Positions 7,284 through 14,019 of a stretch of 20,107 nucleotides of DNA are shown here, piece after piece. Location: positions 1 through 20,107 of the forward strand of contig DKMG01000082.1 in the NCBI GenBank assembly GCA_002469975.1, written 5' to 3'. The notes under the pieces are model-generated. The model worked only from the letters and a program-made list of their open reading frames with translations. It did no database searches and had not been told where the DNA came from. Numbering within the stretch: position 1 is the stretch's first letter; the number at the start of each line of letters is the position of its first letter. Source of the DNA: Proteobacteria bacterium UBA7420. Its GTDB lineage: Bacteria > Pseudomonadota > Gammaproteobacteria > Magnimaribacterales > D2472. The translations under genes were made by a program, and so were the position numbers.

Positions 7284-8499
7284 GAGTAGAGTTGGTTCCC
7301 CCAAAACCAAAAGAATTGTTCATTGCTATAGAAACTTCTTTTTCAACTGCCCTAAGTGGCGTGTAATCAAGATCGCATAATGGGTCTGGGTTAGTCAGGT
7401 TGATTGTGGGAGGCACAACATTATCATTAATACTTTTAATACAGAAAATTGATTCGATAGCCCCAGCAGCTCCCAGCGTGTGACCGGTCATTGATTTCGT
7501 TGAGCTAATGCTTGGAGTGGAATAACCAAATATTGTTTTTACCGCTCTAGTTTCCGCCAAGTCGCCCAGCGGCGTGGAAGTACCATGAGCATTAATATAA
7601 TCAATATCATCAGAGTTAAGCTCAGCATCTAACAGAGCATTTTTCATTGAAAGAGATGCTCCTCGACCATCCTCTGGTGGAGCTGTCATATGGTAAGCAT
7701 CTGAGCTCATACCAAAACCAGCAACTTCAGCATAAATATGAGCCCCTCTCATTTTGGCATGCTCATATTCTTCTAGCACTAAAGAGCCTGCACCGTCAGA
7801 TAGAATAAATCCATCTCTATCTATATCCCATGGCCGACAAGCCGTCTTGGGGTCTGGATTTGTTGAGAGGGCCCTGGCAGCGATAAAACCAGAAATTGAG
7901 AGTGGAGTTGATGCCATCTCGGCTCCTCCTGCGATCATGACATCCGCTTCACCGCATGCTACGGAGCGTGCTGCTGTTCCAATGCAATGATTTCCTGTTG
8001 AGCATGCAGTGACAACAGAGGTGTTCGGCCCCATGAACCCATGTTTAATAGATACTAGGCCTGAAATCATATTAACAATCGAGCCGGGCACGAAAAATGG
8101 TGAGACTTTTTTGTAACCCTTGGACTCTAGCAGTAATTTATTATTTTCAATTGTTTGGATTCCACCAATTCCAGCTCCAAAATTTACCCCAACGAGTTCT
8201 TTGTTTAGATTAGGAAAATTTAAAATACCTGAATCAGCAATGGATTGATTGGCAGCAATAATGCCATACTGAATAAAAGGGTCAATTCTTCTTACCTCTT
8301 TAGGTTCAAGGTGGTCTGACGGATTAAAGTTCTTTAATTGACCGCCTATTGATACTGGGCTATCAACAATACCCACATCAACATTAGTTATACCCGAGTG
8401 ACCATTTATGCAAGAAGACCAAGCTTCATGCACTGTATTGCCAATCGGGGATAAAATACCTAAGCCGGTAACTACAACCCTTCTGTGTAGTTGCCTCAT
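7264..8499 (-). CDS. fabF: FabF, beta-ketoacyl-ACP synthase II
   Basis: This is the condensing enzyme that elongates acyl-ACP with malonyl-ACP in type II fatty acid synthesis. The 411 residues fit the family. The Cys-His-His triad is present: C166 in VVTACSTGN, H305 in NAHGTSTPLGD and H340 in SMTGHTLGAAG. The gate and signature regions GFILSDGAGSLVLEE and the C-terminal MNNSFGFGGTNSTLVF also match. The conserved N-terminus (RRVVVTGLGILSPIGN) fixes the start within a few residues. It follows acpP after 9 bases, and its end overlaps the start of mltG. Confidence 0.96.
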   Translation of the reverse strand: MRQLHRRVVVTGLGILSPIGNTVHEAWSSCINGHSGITNVDVGIVDSPVSIGGQLKNFNPSDHLEPKEVRRIDPFIQYGIIAANQSIADSGILNFPNLNKELVGVNFGAGIGGIQTIENNKLLLESKGYKKVSPFFVPGSIVNMISGLVSIKHGFMGPNTSVVTACSTGNHCIGTAARSVACGEADVMIAGGAEMASTPLSISGFIAARALSTNPDPKTACRPWDIDRDGFILSDGAGSLVLEEYEHAKMRGAHIYAEVAGFGMSSDAYHMTAPPEDGRGASLSMKNALLDAELNSDDIDYINAHGTSTPLGDLAETRAVKTIFGYSTPSISSTKSMTGHTLGAAGAIESIFCIKSINDNVVPPTINLTNPDPLCDLDYTPLRAVEKEVSIAMNNSFGFGGTNSTLVFKKI

Positions 8500-8508
8500 T
8501 TATTCTGC

Positions 8509-8739
8509 TTAGCTGTTTGAGTTAATGTAATTTACAGCTTCTTGAACAGTTGAAATTTTTTCAGCTTCTTCATCAGCTATCTCAAGTTCAAATTCTTCTT
8601 CTAAGGCCATAACAAGCTCTACCGTATCAAGTGAATCAGCTCCTAGGTCATCGACAAAAGAAGCATCATTTTTTACTTCTTCATCAGAAACACCTAATTG
8701 CTCACAAACAATCTTTCTTACTCTTTCTTCGATACTCAT
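8509..8739 (-). CDS. acpP: Acyl carrier protein
   Basis: This is the small acidic carrier that holds growing acyl chains on a phosphopantetheine arm. It has 76 residues against 77-78 usually. The modified serine is S36 in DDLGADSLDTVEL, followed by the acidic helix ALEEEFELEIADEEAE that docks with Fab enzymes. A strong Shine-Dalgarno sequence, GGAGGG (8746-8751 on the minus strand), lies 6 bases before the ATG, consistent with the very high expression expected of this protein. It is preceded by 61 non-coding bases after fabG, one of the larger gaps in this operon and a likely place for an extra promoter. Confidence 0.97.
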   Translation of the reverse strand: MSIEERVRKIVCEQLGVSDEEVKNDASFVDDLGADSLDTVELVMALEEEFELEIADEEAEKISTVQEAVNYINSNS

Positions 8740-8766
8740 TTAGCACCCTCCATATTAAAAAAACTC

Positions 8767-8793
8767 ATTCTACAGCATTTCAACTCAAAACAA
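8767..8793 (-). promoter_or_regulatory. Candidate promoter for acpP
   Basis: In the fabG-acpP gap the minus strand reads TTGTTT (8788-8793), 15 bases, then TAGAAT (8767-8772). The spacer is shorter than the ideal 17, so this is a modest match. An internal promoter for acpP is known in other Gammaproteobacteria and would help meet its high demand. I infer its presence from the gap and this match only. Confidence 0.3.
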
Positions 8794-8800
8794 TAAAAGA

Positions 8801-9523
8801 TTAGCTCATATATAAGCCGCCATCGACTGAAATAGTTTGCCCAGTAATATACGAAGCGTTGTCAGATGCTAGAAAGATTGCAAGATCTGCTATGTTACTC
8901 GTATCACCAAATTTTTGAGCTGGAATGCCAGATAGGATTAGAGATCTCTGCTCGTCTGTTAGAGCATCGGTCATATCACTCTCGATAAATCCAGGTGTGA
9001 TTGAGTTAACAGTAATATTTCGTGAAGCCACCTCTTTGGCTAAAGATCTTGTAAAGCCACCAATGCCAGATTTACTCGCTGCATAATTAACTTGGCCTGG
9101 ATTACCCATTAATGCTGCTACGCTAGAAATATTTATAATTCTTCCCTCTCTTGCTTTCACCATTGATTTAAGAAAGGCCTTGGTAATATTAAAAACACTT
9201 GTAAGGTTTGTATCAATCACATCGTCCCAATCCTCATCTTTCATTCTTAGAAATAACTGATCTTTTGTAATACCCGCATTATTTACAATAACGCTTGGAG
9301 AAATAGATTTTGCATTCAGATCTTTTACGGCCTCAATAATAGCTGGTCTGTCTGTTACGTTAAGTGCAATATGCAGACACTCTTTGGTGCCCAACGAAGC
9401 CTCTAAGTCGAAGCTAGCTCTGGATGTTCCTATAACAAAATACCCTGCCTCCGCAAAGGCTTTGGCCATAGATAAGCCTATCCCACGTGAGGAACCTGTA
9501 ATCAGTACAGTTTTATTTATCAT
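8801..9523 (-). CDS. fabG: FabG, 3-oxoacyl-ACP reductase
   Basis: This NADPH-dependent ketoreductase performs the first reduction of the fatty acid elongation cycle. It has 240 residues, close to the usual 244-248. Visible motifs are TGSSRGIG (9-16), NNAG (81-84) followed by ITKDQLFLRMK, and the catalytic residues S134, Y147 and K151 (YAASK). The C-terminus ITPGFIESDMTDAL ends with ITGQTISVDGGLYMS. The segment NNAGITKDQL is specific to FabG rather than other SDRs, and the operon position between fabD and acpP settles the identity. It overlaps the end of fabD by 11 bases. Confidence 0.96.
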   Translation of the reverse strand: MINKTVLITGSSRGIGLSMAKAFAEAGYFVIGTSRASFDLEASLGTKECLHIALNVTDRPAIIEAVKDLNAKSISPSVIVNNAGITKDQLFLRMKDEDWDDVIDTNLTSVFNITKAFLKSMVKAREGRIINISSVAALMGNPGQVNYAASKSGIGGFTRSLAKEVASRNITVNSITPGFIESDMTDALTDEQRSLILSGIPAQKFGDTSNIADLAIFLASDNASYITGQTISVDGGLYMS

Positions 9524-10454
9524 GATTAGTTATTTTCTCATAAAACTGAGTATCTGATGTTGAAAAATAAGTTTGAATGCCATTTGATTTCATTAAACCG
9601 CCTAAAACCTTTCCAGGGCCGCATTCTATGGCCATCACTCCAGATTCTTTTATTATATTGGTTGTTTTAACCCACTCGACAGGTGAATAGAGCTGCATGG
9701 CAAGCAGCTCAACTATTTCTTGAGTTGAGGTAGCTTCGGTGCAACCAACATTATGAATCAGCCTATTTTGCGGAGAGTCAATAGAAATAGTAGACAGATA
9801 CTCATAAAATGATTCGGCAGCCTGTGTCATTAATGAACTATGGGAAGCAATGCTAACCTTGAGCTTAATCGCGCGCTTTGCCCCATGTTCTAAACATAAA
9901 TTCTGCGCCCTCTCCACTGAATGCTGTAATCCAGAAATGACAGTTTGGACTGGTGAATTCAAATTAGCGCACTGAACACTATCACTATCATCTGCTGATA
10001 TTTCCTCACAAATGCCTTTAATCGCAGAATGATCCATACCAAGAATTGCTGCCATAGAACCTTTCGGGGCTAGCTCCATCAACTCCCCGCGTTGGCGCAC
10101 AAGCTTTAAAGCATCCTCTATATTTAATGATTTAGCAGCAACTAAAGCAGTATATTCTCCCAGTGAATGCCCAGCAAACAGAGTTGGTTCAACCTTCACA
10201 TTATCAAGTAACTTTAAAAAATGGAAATAAGAGGTTAAAAGTAATACCGGTTGAGTGACCGATGTTTTGTGTAAGATATCTTCTGGGCCTTTTTCAATGA
10301 GACCAAAAAAATCTTCTTGGATGAGATCACTGCAAGAGTCAACAAGATAAAGGTATTCAGATGATTGAGCTATATCTAGTATGCCACCTTGCGAGAGCAT
10401 ATTCAGATGCTGTGAGCCTTGACCAGGAAAAACAATAGCAGCAGAAAAAGCCAT
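9513..10454 (-). CDS. fabD: FabD, malonyl-CoA:ACP transacylase
   Basis: FabD transfers malonyl from CoA to ACP to supply the two-carbon donor for fatty acid synthesis. It has 313 residues, close to the family's 305-320. Motifs are FPGQGSQ (9-15), the nucleophile S97 in AGHSLGEYTALVAA, the arginine in LVRQRGELM, the histidine in IASHSSLM, and ECGPGKVLGGL near the end. It starts 3 bases after the rpmF stop codon and overlaps fabG by 11 bases. In E. coli and many relatives plsX and fabH lie between rpmF and fabD; here there is no room for either. Confidence 0.95.
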   Translation of the reverse strand: MAFSAAIVFPGQGSQHLNMLSQGGILDIAQSSEYLYLVDSCSDLIQEDFFGLIEKGPEDILHKTSVTQPVLLLTSYFHFLKLLDNVKVEPTLFAGHSLGEYTALVAAKSLNIEDALKLVRQRGELMELAPKGSMAAILGMDHSAIKGICEEISADDSDSVQCANLNSPVQTVISGLQHSVERAQNLCLEHGAKRAIKLKVSIASHSSLMTQAAESFYEYLSTISIDSPQNRLIHNVGCTEATSTQEIVELLAMQLYSPVEWVKTTNIIKESGVMAIECGPGKVLGGLMKSNGIQTYFSTSDTQFYEKITNHDK

Positions 10455-10457
10455 TAT

Positions 10458-10670
10458 TTATTCGGGAGTTTCAGTATCCTCTAATTCTTTCTCTGGTTTT
10501 CTTAGATCTTTCACTAGGCGACCTTTATAGAAACCGTCCGCAGTCATTTGATGGCGTAGGTGACGCTCTCCAGAAACCGGATCGGTAGATAATGTAAGAT
10601 CGGAAAGATGGTCATGTGATCGAATCATGCCTCTTTTAGATCTCGTTTTTTTACTTTTTTGTACTGCCAT
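10458..10670 (-). CDS. rpmF: Ribosomal protein bL32 with a C-terminal extension
   Basis: This is a structural protein of the large ribosomal subunit. The N-terminal half, AVQKSKKTRSKRGMIRSHD, and the stretch ERHLRHQMTADGFYKGRLV match the cysteine-free form of bL32. The family is usually 56-60 residues; this one has 70, the surplus being a charged tail (DLRKPEKELEDTETPE). It stands directly upstream of fabD, as the ribosomal gene at the head of the fab cluster does elsewhere, but the usual yceD upstream is absent. No Shine-Dalgarno sequence is visible before the ATG; the preceding bases are A/T-rich (TTTTAAATTATT). The gap to rluC is 35 bases. Confidence 0.94.
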   Translation of the reverse strand: MAVQKSKKTRSKRGMIRSHDHLSDLTLSTDPVSGERHLRHQMTADGFYKGRLVKDLRKPEKELEDTETPE

Positions 10671-10705
10671 AATAATTTAAAAAAAATGCATCCTATCAGA
10701 TTAGA

Positions 10706-11647
10706 TTAACTTTGAATAGTCAGCGAATTAAGCTTGTGCAAGAGTATATCAAATTCATCATCAAGTGGAGCTTTATAAGTGACTTTCACACCTTCTCGAT
10801 CATTAAATTGAATAAAGCTTGAATGCAATGCTAAGCGATTAACTCCAGTTTCTTTAGCTATGAACTTATTTGCTCCAAAATCTCCATACTTTTTATCGTT
10901 GACTATCGGAAGTTCCAGGTTCGCACTTTGGACTCTTATTTGATGCATTCTTCCTGTAAAGATAAGTATTTCAACATGAGAGAAGCTCCCTAAACTCTGG
11001 ATTAACTTAAATTCAGAGATAGCATCCTTCCCCTCAGCTGTCTCTTGAACTTTGTGTAGGAATTCTTTGGTAGAAGAATCTAATTTACTTTCAATTCTTC
11101 GATTACCTTGAAATTGACCCATCAATATAGCTTGATATTTTTTTGTAATCTCCTGACCTTTAAGCTGATCATGAAAGATTCTTAGAAACTTTTTATTTTT
11201 TGATAGCACAATACATCCAGAGGTTGATTTATCGATCCTATGACACAAATCTATGTTTTGGTTTTCATGAGCAGCCCGAGCTATATCAATCAATCCAAAT
11301 TGATTGTTTGATCCCGAATGAACGCTTAGCTCAGGATCCTTGTTGAAGACTATGTAATCATTATTTTCAAACAAAACAGATTTCCAATACTCTGTAATTC
11401 TGGAAGGTGGTATTTTAATCTCTAGCTCGTTTGAGTCAAAATCAACTAAATATGGAGGAATTCTAATCTCATCATCTAGCATTAATTTTCTAGATGGTTT
11501 AATGCGGCCAGAATTCACCCGAATCTCTCCTTTGCGAATCATGTTATATATTTTTGATTTGGGTAAAGTTTTGTAAACATAAAAGAGATAATTATCCAGG
11601 CGTCTTCCGGCATGATCATCAGTAATTTTTAGGTTTTTAGCACTCAT
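10706..11647 (-). CDS. rluC: RluC, 23S rRNA pseudouridine synthase
   Basis: RluC isomerises specific uridines of 23S rRNA (955, 2504 and 2580 in E. coli). With the ATG at 11645-11647 it has 313 residues. An N-terminal S4 RNA-binding domain spans about 10-75 (GRRLDNYL, SKIYNMIRKGEIRVNSGRIK), followed by the RluA-type catalytic domain. The catalytic aspartate is in CHRIDKSTSG; the usual text is HRLDRDTSG, so the second part varies. GRMHQIRVQ stands for GRTHQIRVH. A TTG at 11702-11704 would add 19 residues that do not resemble the family, so I prefer the ATG, which matches the E. coli N-terminus in alignment. There is no Shine-Dalgarno sequence; TATTCT lies 6 bases before the ATG. Divergent rne upstream matches the E. 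coli arrangement. Confidence 0.92.
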   Translation of the reverse strand: MSAKNLKITDDHAGRRLDNYLFYVYKTLPKSKIYNMIRKGEIRVNSGRIKPSRKLMLDDEIRIPPYLVDFDSNELEIKIPPSRITEYWKSVLFENNDYIVFNKDPELSVHSGSNNQFGLIDIARAAHENQNIDLCHRIDKSTSGCIVLSKNKKFLRIFHDQLKGQEITKKYQAILMGQFQGNRRIESKLDSSTKEFLHKVQETAEGKDAISEFKLIQSLGSFSHVEILIFTGRMHQIRVQSANLELPIVNDKKYGDFGANKFIAKETGVNRLALHSSFIQFNDREGVKVTYKAPLDDEFDILLHKLNSLTIQS

Positions 11648-11931
11648 TGGGGTAGAATACTCGAAATTAGGAGCTTTAAATAAAGTATTTACATGCCCTA
11701 ACAATAAATTTATGCCTGTTGCATAGATAATAATAGATCACCTCAAATTACAAGGTGTATCAAGAGAAAGTTTGGAATATGCGCAAGAGCGCAAGAAAGT
11801 TAAAAAATTAGATTTACTATGACCGTCATGAATTTTATTTCCTGGCGTTAGTTTAAAAGCTCCCCAGGGTAAGACTTTTAAAACTTTTAGATGCGCGATC
11901 GCTATTCTCTTTCTCTATATTGGAGAAAAAA
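11648..11931. promoter_or_regulatory. rluC-rne divergent intergenic region with a structured rne leader
   Basis: These 284 bases form the longest non-coding stretch of the window. On the plus strand I see three possible RNA hairpins. At 11736-11761, GAT-CACCT pairs with AGGTG-T-ATC, with one bulge and a 9-base loop. At 11780-11793, TGCGC pairs with GCGCA around an AAGA loop, and this lies within two tandem copies of GCGCAAGA (11781-11796). At 11840-11869, CCTGG pairs with CCAGG, with an inner AGTT/AGCT stem closed by a short loop. A small perfect palindrome, ATGAC-C-GTCAT, lies at 11819-11829. In E. coli, RNase E autoregulates through hairpins in a long rne leader; a similar role here is inference. 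I could not place the rne promoter with confidence. Confidence 0.5.
11840..11869 (+). ncRNA. Candidate two-tier stem-loop in the rne 5' leader
   Basis: The outer stem is CCTGG (11841-11845) with CCAGG (11864-11868), plus a flanking T-G wobble. An internal loop follows, and an inner stem of AGTT (11850-11853) with AGCT (11858-11861, read AGCT on the plus strand) contains one wobble pair and closes a TAAA loop. The layout, a hairpin with an internal loop upstream of rne, recalls the cis-acting element through which RNase E senses its own level in enteric bacteria. I could not compare it with the Rfam model. Confidence 0.3.
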
Positions 11932-14019
11932 ATGAAAAGAATTTTAATTAATTGTTCGTACTCGGATGAACTGCGTGTTGCTCTTGTTGATGGCGCAAAG
12001 CTATTTGACTTAGATAATGAGTTCAATGCCCAGGCACTTCTAAAAGGCAGTATATTTAAAGCAACTGTCTCAAGAGTTGAGTCAAGTCTCGACGCAGCTT
12101 TTATTAACTTTGGAAATGAAAGGCATGGCTTTTTACCCCTCAAAGAACTCTCCAGCGAGTATTTCACCAATGGTGCAGATGGAAAGAGAAAATGCATACT
12201 TAAAGAAGGTGATCAAATCCTTGCTCAGGTATTGAAAGAAGAACGCGGAACTAAGGGCGCAGCTTTATCAAATCAGCTCTCTCTTGCAGGAAGATTTATA
12301 GTTTTAATACCTAATTCAGAGAAATCTGGTGGGGTATCTAGAAGAATTGCTGGCGAAGAGCGAGATGATATTAAAACAGCATTAAGTGAGCTTACAATCC
12401 CTGAAGGGATGAGTGTGATCGTCAGGACGGCTGGTCTTGGAAGATCATCTGAAGAGCTTAAATGGGACTTAGATTATTTAATGAATTTATGGGAGCAGAT
12501 TCAAGCATCTGTTGCTGACGCACCAAGCCCAAGCCTTATCTACAAAGATGATAAGTTGATCTTAAGGGTCTTTAGAGATTATTTTAGAGATGACATAGAA
12601 GAAATCTTGATTGATGATGAAGCCGTCCATGCAGAGGCTTTAGATTTTGCAAAGTCTGTGATACCTGATCATGCCGATAGAATTATTTATTACAACGAAG
12701 AGATACCCCTTTTCAACCGCTATCAAATTGAAAGCCAGATAGAATTAGCCTTTCAGAGAGAGATTTCTCTTCCTTCAGGTGGTTCTATTGTGATTGACCC
12801 AACAGAAGCCATGGTATCTATTGACGTTAATTCAGCTAGATCTACTAAGGGCAAGGACATTGAATCTACTGCCTTTACTACTAACATTGAAGCAGCAAAA
12901 GAAGTTGCTAGACAATTAAGATTACGCGATCTTGGCGGACTTATAGTTATTGACTTCATTGACATGCAAGATGAAAAGCATCAGCAGAAAGTAGCAAGTA
13001 CTTTCAGATCAGCCGTTCAATCTGATAGAGCGAGAATTCAAATCGCTGAAATTTCTAGATTTGGATTACTGGAGCTTTCAAGGCAAAGGCTCAGACCGTC
13101 TTTGGATGAGACTTATGATATTCAGCATGTTCAAGTTAGAGGCACTAGATCGTTAGGCCAATCTATATTAAGAATTATTGGTGAAGACGCTGCAAAAGAA
13201 AATACAGGTGAGATTCATGTTTATGTCCCAGCTGATGTTTCAAGCTATCTCTTAAATGAAAAAAGACGTGACATTATTGCAATAGAGAATACCTACCAAG
13301 TAAATATTCTCGTTATTGCAGACCCTTATAAATCTAGACCTTATTATAAGGTAGCAAGAGTTAAAGCTGTTGCAGGCAAGAAACCCTTCTCTTACGATAT
13401 GACACCAAATAGCCCAGAGCCTTCAATGGAGTGGAGAGATTCAAATATTAATAAAAAGGCCTTAAAACCATTGGTCCAAGTAACAGTTCCTCCAAGAATG
13501 CCTAAAAGAAAGAAACCCTCACTCATTGGTAGGTTCTTGAAGTCTTTATTCACCCTATCGTTCCTTCGATCTGATGGAAAAAAGAAAAAGAAAGGACCGC
13601 AAAGAAGAGGTAAGAATTCATCAAAAGCTACAACGAGAAACCCTAGGAATAACGCTGGTGATAAAGCTCGTAATCCGAGAAATAATAGAAATAATCCTAG
13701 AAAAGCTGCAGCTCCAAAAAAAGTTGATGGCAAGTCCCCAAAGCCTGTGGTGATTCCACCGAAAAAGGTTGCTGAGATAGAGGCGAAAACTGATGCAAGC
13801 CCAGTAGTAAAGAGTGAGACCAGCGCTAAAGCTGAGGTTAATGGAAATAAAATAGATGCTGGGGATGTTAAGGCAGTGATTTCAGCTCCAATTCCCACAC
13901 CATCTCCCGCTCCAACACCCGCTCCAACACCCGCACCGACTCCAGCGCCAACGCCGGCACCGACTCCAGCACCAAAGCCTACTAGGGCTTTAAATGATCC
14001 GAGATATAAGAGCGAATAA
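11932..14019 (+). CDS. rne: Ribonuclease E (short form, no zinc-link cysteines)
   Basis: This is the endonuclease that starts mRNA decay and processes rRNA and tRNA. I take the ATG at 11932, with GGAG at 11922-11925 six bases upstream, giving 695 residues (MKRILINCSYSDELRVALVD). An S1 domain lies at about 35-120 (IFKATVSRVESSLDAAFINFG), followed by the 5'-sensor/RNase H region. The catalytic aspartates are D298 in SIDVNSA and D341 in VIDFIDM. After SRQRLRPSL the CPRC-GTG zinc-link found in E. coli is missing; the text runs DIQHVQVRGTRSLG. A KH/small domain with YLLNEKRR follows. The tail has a possible amphipathic membrane anchor (SLIGRFLKSLFTLSFL), a Lys/Arg/Asn-rich RNA-binding stretch, a PAPT repeat and a terminal NDPR motif. 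The end overlaps nudC by 38 bases. Confidence 0.95.
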   Translation: MKRILINCSYSDELRVALVDGAKLFDLDNEFNAQALLKGSIFKATVSRVESSLDAAFINFGNERHGFLPLKELSSEYFTNGADGKRKCILKEGDQILAQVLKEERGTKGAALSNQLSLAGRFIVLIPNSEKSGGVSRRIAGEERDDIKTALSELTIPEGMSVIVRTAGLGRSSEELKWDLDYLMNLWEQIQASVADAPSPSLIYKDDKLILRVFRDYFRDDIEEILIDDEAVHAEALDFAKSVIPDHADRIIYYNEEIPLFNRYQIESQIELAFQREISLPSGGSIVIDPTEAMVSIDVNSARSTKGKDIESTAFTTNIEAAKEVARQLRLRDLGGLIVIDFIDMQDEKHQQKVASTFRSAVQSDRARIQIAEISRFGLLELSRQRLRPSLDETYDIQHVQVRGTRSLGQSILRIIGEDAAKENTGEIHVYVPADVSSYLLNEKRRDIIAIENTYQVNILVIADPYKSRPYYKVARVKAVAGKKPFSYDMTPNSPEPSMEWRDSNINKKALKPLVQVTVPPRMPKRKKPSLIGRFLKSLFTLSFLRSDGKKKKKGPQRRGKNSSKATTRNPRNNAGDKARNPRNNRNNPRKAAAPKKVDGKSPKPVVIPPKKVAEIEAKTDASPVVKSETSAKAEVNGNKIDAGDVKAVISAPIPTPSPAPTPAPTPAPTPAPTPAPTPAPKPTRALNDPRYKSE
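13885..13980 (+). repeat. PAPT repeat tract in the RNase E tail
   Basis: About 5.75 copies of a 12-base unit encode Pro-Ala-Pro-Thr (residues 659-681 of the 695-residue protein), flanked by less regular proline-rich sequence. Codons within the units differ at third positions (CCC, CCA, CCG; GCT, GCA, GCG), so the repeat is old or kept for the protein sequence and is not a fresh slippage product. It probably forms a stiff extended linker. Confidence 0.85.

Noticed and set aside
7754..7990. A 78-codon plus-strand frame opposite fabF
   Set aside because: It is a shadow of fabF around its catalytic cysteine and has no support of its own.
11895..11902. GCGATCGC, an octamer palindrome resembling the cyanobacterial HIP1 repeat
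   Set aside because: I noticed a single copy only; a restriction-site-like palindrome is expected by chance now and then and says nothing about taxonomy.
11853..12197. A 114-codon open frame on the minus strand over the rne start
   Set aside because: It is antisense to the well-conserved RNase E N-terminus and its translation matches nothing I know.
13392..13898. A 168-codon open frame on the minus strand within rne, hydrophobic in appearance
   Set aside because: It is the complement of the Lys/Arg/Pro-rich RNase E tail, whose codons read in reverse give Leu/Phe/Gly; it has no family likeness and no ribosome-binding site.
13885..13980. The 12-base repeat tract as a possible CRISPR or mobile repeat
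   Set aside because: It is in frame inside rne, has no spacers and varies at third codon positions, as expected of a repeated protein linker.
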